Positions 5,959-8,255 of a DNA stretch of 8,255 bases are shown here, piece after piece. Source of the DNA: an uncultured Ruminococcus sp. (GTDB taxonomy: Bacteria; Bacillota; Clostridia; Oscillospirales; Ruminococcaceae). Made by a program: the position numbers and the translations under genes. Numbering within the stretch: position 1 is the stretch's first letter; each line of letters starts with the position of its first letter. Where the stretch lies: the NCBI GenBank assembly GCA_900550695.1, contig URTF01000089.1, forward strand, positions 1 through 8,255, given 5' to 3'. Under the pieces are notes generated by a model that worked only from the letters and a program-made list of their open reading frames with translations, made no database searches and was not told the origin of the DNA.

Positions 5959-6027
5959 TATCACAAGTATATTATATCACAATTTTGCGGAAAATAACAC
6001 TACAGAGCGGTTACAATTTTATCACAA
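5959..6027 (-). repeat. Three direct copies of TTGTGATA around the deacetylase promoter
   Basis: On the minus strand the octamer TTGTGATA occurs at 6020-6027, 5975-5982 and 5959-5966. The middle copy runs into the -10 box, and the last lies over the predicted start site. Spacings between copies are 45 and 16 bases. They may be binding sites for a regulator; the region is A/T-rich, so chance is not excluded. Confidence 0.4.
5971..5979 (-). promoter_or_regulatory. Extended -10 promoter of the deacetylase gene
   Basis: A perfect TATAAT (5971-5976) is preceded by TG plus one base (5977-5979), an extended -10 element. There is no good -35 box at 17 bases (about TGTTAT), which is usual for extended -10 promoters or for activator-dependent ones. 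Transcription should start near 5964, giving a leader of about 75 bases filled by the three-way junction. Confidence 0.68.
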
Positions 6028-6043
6028 AATACTTTCCTCATAT

Positions 6044-6084
6044 TAACAGAAAAGCGCCGTGAAATACATCACAGCGCTTTTTTT
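6044..6084 (-). terminator. Intrinsic terminator after the IreB-family gene
   Basis: A 13-bp stem (6050-6062 with 6069-6081) with a 6-base loop lies 15 bases past the stop codon. Position 6058 with 6073 is a C-A mismatch on the plus strand but a G-U pair in the minus-strand RNA, which supports use in the minus direction. The minus U-tract is TTTTCTGTT; a run of T on the other side may allow it to work in both directions. Confidence 0.85.
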
Positions 6085-6095
6085 GCAAAATCAGC

Positions 6096-6344
6096 TTATT
6101 TTGAAAGATAAGACTTGACAAGCTCCTGAAGAAGCTCATCTCGGTCAATATGTCTGATAAGATTTCTTGCGTTATTATACGTTGTTATGTATGTCGGGTC
6201 TTCTGATAAGATATATCCAACGATCTGATTAATGGGATTATATCCCTTTTCGCTGAGAGCGTCATATATTAATGTGAGATTTTTTTTGAGTTCTCCCTCA
6301 TTTTCCTCAATAACTGTAAACGTCATTGTCTGGTCGTTATTCAT
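6096..6344 (-). CDS. ireB: IreB/ReoM family regulatory phosphoprotein (UPF0297)
   Basis: The 82-residue cytoplasmic protein matches the family closely: the N-terminal DQTMTF, the hallmark EKGYNPINQIVGY (32-44) followed by LSEDPTYI (46-53), NARNLIR (58-64) and the closing RDELLQELVKSYL (68-80). Length is normal. Family members (Enterococcus IreB, Listeria ReoM, Bacillus YrzL) are phosphorylated by the PASTA Ser/Thr kinase on N-terminal Thr and control peptidoglycan synthesis, in Listeria through ClpCP-dependent turnover of MurA. Thr6 here aligns with the phosphorylated Thr7 of ReoM. The start has AAGGAAGG upstream at about 9 bases. Family members usually sit beside ruvX; here the gene stands alone with its own promoter and terminator, next to a peptidoglycan deacetylase. 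Confidence 0.95.
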   Translation of the reverse strand: MNNDQTMTFTVIEENEGELKKNLTLIYDALSEKGYNPINQIVGYILSEDPTYITTYNNARNLIRHIDRDELLQELVKSYLSK

Positions 6345-6386
6345 TTTATATGACCTTCCTTCTATATGGATTCATCTGATAGCTAT

Positions 6387-6415
6387 ATTATACTATATTC
6401 GCAGAAAAAATGCAA
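6387..6415 (-). promoter_or_regulatory. Promoter of the IreB-family gene
   Basis: A perfect -10 TATAAT (6387-6392) lies 17 bases from a weak -35 TTGCAT (6410-6415). Transcription would start near 6380, giving a leader of about 35 bases. Confidence 0.7.
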
Positions 6416-6461
6416 GTATTTTTTTATAATTTCTGAAACAAAGGTTTTGTTTTGCTCAATA

Positions 6462-6935
6462 TCAGAAAAGACTGTCGGCAATCTCGTAAGCTCTTTCGTC
6501 GTCCGAGCAGGCAAAGAGCATAACATAATTGCCCTTTACAACGACTTTTGCACCGTCAAGCTTATACATTTCATCGGGAGTGTAGTCCTTGTAAAGCTCG
6601 ATCTGATTGTCAAGACGCTTCTGAGCGGCTGCACGGGTGTTCTCTGCCTGTTCCGGGGAGTTCATCTTAAAAACGGCAAGCTCATCCGGATAAGCGCCCG
6701 ATCCGCAGATATAGACCGAAAGGGCATCTGCAGCTTCGACATCGATATCATAATATGCGCCGATATCATCTTTGGTTTTCTCAACCGCAGATGGTATCTC
6801 GATCTCCGCCATTATCGCCGATGTGATATCAGCAGGGGCAGGCTCTTTTGTTTCAGCGGTCGAATCGACCTTTGAACAAGCGGTGAGCATAATTATAGGC
6901 AAAACCAACATTGCGGCAAAATATTTGAATTTCAT
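6462..6935 (-). CDS. DUF4358-like lipoprotein
   Basis: The 157-residue protein begins with a lipoprotein signal ending LTAC, with Cys20 as the lipidation site. After a short Glu/Pro/Ala-rich linker (21-37) comes one small domain (about 38-157) with the pattern of DUF4358: AIMAEIEIPSAVEKT (40-54), YYDID (61-65), YICGSGAYPDELAVFK (75-90), a helical RAAAQKRLDNQ segment (101-111) and a final strand VVVKGNYVMLFACSDD (131-146). The family is common in Clostridia as small lipoproteins of unknown function. The gene follows the SGNH hydrolase gene by 15 bases, which hold its AAGGAAGG ribosome binding site, so the two are co-transcribed and both should act outside the membrane. No convincing terminator follows. 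I recognise the domain from memory and did not search for it. Confidence 0.82.
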   Translation of the reverse strand: MKFKYFAAMLVLPIIMLTACSKVDSTAETKEPAPADITSAIMAEIEIPSAVEKTKDDIGAYYDIDVEAADALSVYICGSGAYPDELAVFKMNSPEQAENTRAAAQKRLDNQIELYKDYTPDEMYKLDGAKVVVKGNYVMLFACSDDERAYEIADSLF

Positions 6936-6950
6936 AATTTTTTCCTTCCT

Positions 6951-8009
6951 TTACTGTGTTATCTCTGTTTCATCTGTCGATACAGAAGTTGTTTCGATTT
7001 CGGTAACAGCAGCCTCTACCGCTGTAACTGCAGTTTCTGCGGATATAGCAGTTTCGGCAGAGGATTCCGTTTCAGAAGTGTTTTCGCCCTCATTTGAGAG
7101 TTCAAACTGTATCCTGCTCAAAACAACGCCGTAAGCTTTTCCAAGGAAATGAAGTCCGTCAGCTTCGGCATAGTCAGCCGCAAGATATCCGTCATCGTCC
7201 TGAAGCATTGTGAAAATATCTATATATTTGCACTCCTTGCTTTCAGCAGTTTTTTGAAGCTTGCCGTTATAGTCCGTTATAAGAGGTATTTTTTCGGGAT
7301 TCTCGCTCTCGTGAACGGCTGTAACGGGGGGTATAGACAGAATAACGATCTCCGAATCAGGCGAAGCGTTTCTAAGCTCGTCCACAAGCTTTGACATCTC
7401 TTCCGCCATATAATCCGTGCTGAGGAAAGCAAGTCCGTTCGTACCGAGCATAATGCAGATATAATCAGGCTGCATCGCCTCTGCTTTTTTGGCAGCTGTA
7501 ACGCCGTTTATTTCCTTTGTGATAGCGGATTCGGGGTTAAGTCCGACCTGAGCAAAGACGTTATCCGGTTCGAGATATCCAAAGCCCGAAAAGCCTGTAA
7601 AGATCGAATCCCCGATAAAAAGGCTGTTCGAGAAAAATGTCTTGTCATAATCGGTTGAGTTATATTTCGGTTTGGTTTCGCTTGTTTCGGCAGTGCTGTC
7701 ACTTACGTCTGTTTTCTCTGTAAGGACAATATTCGCTGTGACCTGCGTGGTTTCAGTCGTTGTCATTTGTGTTATGGTTTCCGTTGGCTCGGGTTCGATC
7801 ACAACAGTCTGCGAAACAGCATATTCATCGTCCCAAGGCATTTTAACGCCAATATTTGCAAGTGGTTCTTTTCCCGTGAAAAAAGTATAGCTGTATAATC
7901 CAAGTGCGGAAAGGACAAGAACGATAAGTACGATTATAATAACATTCAATGTAACAAGAACCTTTGAAGTTCTTGGCTTTTCAGAATAATAATAGTTTTT
8001 TCGTGGCAT
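6951..8009 (-). CDS. Membrane-anchored SGNH/GDSL-family hydrolase
   Basis: The 352-residue protein has a short basic N-terminus, one membrane anchor (about 18-42), a Thr/Glu-rich linker (66-120) and an SGNH hydrolase domain (about 124-305). SGNH blocks are present: FIGDSIFTG with nucleophile Ser135, the Gly of AQVGLNPES (156), MLGTNGL with Asn191, and ADGLHFLGKAYG with the catalytic pair Asp284 and His287. A 47-residue Ser/Thr/Glu/Ala-rich tail (306-352) follows. Such enzymes hydrolyse esters, often acetyl groups on surface polymers; the substrate is unknown. I start at 8009: the Met 11 codons upstream sits on the predicted transcription start with no ribosome binding site, whereas AAAGGTG precedes this one by about 11 bases. 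It is first in an operon with the DUF4358-like lipoprotein. Confidence 0.88.
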   Translation of the reverse strand: MPRKNYYYSEKPRTSKVLVTLNVIIIVLIVLVLSALGLYSYTFFTGKEPLANIGVKMPWDDEYAVSQTVVIEPEPTETITQMTTTETTQVTANIVLTEKTDVSDSTAETSETKPKYNSTDYDKTFFSNSLFIGDSIFTGFSGFGYLEPDNVFAQVGLNPESAITKEINGVTAAKKAEAMQPDYICIMLGTNGLAFLSTDYMAEEMSKLVDELRNASPDSEIVILSIPPVTAVHESENPEKIPLITDYNGKLQKTAESKECKYIDIFTMLQDDDGYLAADYAEADGLHFLGKAYGVVLSRIQFELSNEGENTSETESSAETAISAETAVTAVEAAVTEIETTSVSTDETEITQ

Positions 8010-8047
8010 TTTTAGGGGTACACCTTTCTTATGCGATAACATATTTT

Positions 8048-8076
8048 ATTATACACTATTTCATTCGACATATCAA
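8048..8076 (-). promoter_or_regulatory. Sigma-A promoter of the SGNH hydrolase operon
   Basis: A -35 TTGATA (8071-8076) and a perfect -10 TATAAT (8048-8053) are 17 bases apart. Transcription should begin near 8041, about 31 bases before the chosen start codon. Confidence 0.9.
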
Positions 8077-8102
8077 GTGTTTTTACGAGAAAATTTACGT
8101 CT

Positions 8103-8142
8103 TATAAAACAAAAAATCCGTCTTCATAACGAAAACGGATTT
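8103..8142 (-). terminator. Terminator of the tRNA transcript
   Basis: An 8-bp stem (8114-8121 with 8135-8142, arms AAATCCGT and ACGGATTT) with a 13-base loop lies directly after the tRNA-Cys CCA end. On the minus strand the U-rich end continues TTTGTTTT. Confidence 0.85.
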
Positions 8143-8143
8143 A

Positions 8144-8217
8144 TGGAGGCGCCACCCAGATTTGAACTGGGGATCAAGGTGTTGCAGACCTACGCCTTAC
8201 CACTTGGCTATAGCGCC
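8144..8217 (-). tRNA. tRNA-Cys (GCA)
   Basis: The 74-base gene has an encoded CCA end (8144-8146). The acceptor stem pairs GGCGCTA with TGGCGCC (one G-U), the D-arm is GCC/GGC with GTGGTAA, the anticodon loop CTGCAAC carries GCA, the T-arm CCCAG/CTGGG holds TTCAAAT, and the discriminator is U73, as expected for cysteine. The top pair of the anticodon stem (27-43) is a U-U mismatch. It is the last gene of a tRNA cluster reading leftward. Confidence 0.96.
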
Positions 8218-8219
8218 GT

Positions 8220-8255
8220 TGGAGCGGATTACGAGGCTCGAACTCGCTACCTCCA
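8220..8255 (-). tRNA. 3' part of a tRNA, probably tRNA-Gly
   Basis: The window ends inside this gene. Visible are the encoded CCA (8220-8222), discriminator U73, the 3' acceptor strand AATCCGC, and a T-arm GCGAG/CTCGT with loop TTCGAGC. U73 together with a GCGGATT-type acceptor favours glycine, but the anticodon is outside the window. It lies 2 bases upstream of tRNA-Cys in the same transcript. Confidence 0.85.

Noticed and set aside
6436..6452. AAACAAA/TTTGTTT hairpin after the DUF4358-like gene
   Set aside because: Only A-T plus one G-C pair, a 3-base loop and no U-tract on the minus strand; too weak to call a terminator.
6366..6875. 169-codon plus-strand frame over the lipoprotein gene
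   Set aside because: Antisense to a gene with clear lipobox and family motifs; no ribosome binding site and no coherent protein features.
1..8255. CRISPR array, transposase, integrase, phage or toxin-antitoxin genes
   Set aside because: No regularly spaced repeats and no ORF with such motifs were found; the only repeat family is the non-coding palindrome.

Overview
The window looks like a chromosomal segment of a low-to-moderate GC Gram-positive anaerobe of the class Clostridia, most likely near Ruminococcus/Oscillospiraceae. The pointers are strong GGAGG-type ribosome binding sites, an IreB (UPF0297) homologue, a PdaA-type polysaccharide deacetylase, a DUF4358-like lipoprotein, and clean sigma-A promoters and intrinsic terminators. 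This placement is inferred from gene content; no database search was possible. Most of the window is ordinary chromosome, and the unusual signals lie in the intergenic DNA and in one two-gene operon.

Layout. (a) 1-54: the right half of a palindromic dispersed repeat, cut by the window edge. (b) 53-2758, minus strand: purA (adenylosuccinate synthetase) with a perfect-consensus promoter, then a terminator hairpin, then a solute-binding lipoprotein gene whose stop codon touches the repeat. (c) 2767-4835, plus strand: a divergent two-gene operon encoding a two-transmembrane protein with a long acidic tail and a small acidic protein built on an internal duplication; the two share short sequence motifs. 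It ends in a perfect 12-bp terminator. (d) 4836-5088: a minus-facing terminator, a 102-bp imperfect palindrome (the second repeat copy, inverted relative to the first), a possible 16-codon ORF and the deacetylase terminator. (e) 5089-6027, minus: a pdaA-like muramic-acid deacetylase whose leader folds into a compact three-way junction directly against the ribosome binding site, with three TTGTGATA octamers around its promoter. (f) 6044-6415, minus: ireB/reoM-like regulator with its own promoter and terminator. (g) 6462-8076, minus: an operon of a membrane-anchored SGNH hydrolase and a DUF4358-type lipoprotein. (h) 8103-8255, minus: terminator, tRNA-Cys(GCA) and the 3' part of another tRNA, probably tRNA-Gly.

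How the genes fit together. Cell-envelope function is a loose theme on the right: PdaA modifies peptidoglycan, IreB/ReoM proteins tie Ser/Thr-kinase signalling to peptidoglycan synthesis, and the SGNH hydrolase/lipoprotein pair probably acts on the outer face of the membrane. purA is housekeeping. The best candidates for something undescribed are the palindromic repeat family, the structured pdaA leader with its octamer repeats, and the two-gene acidic-tail operon.
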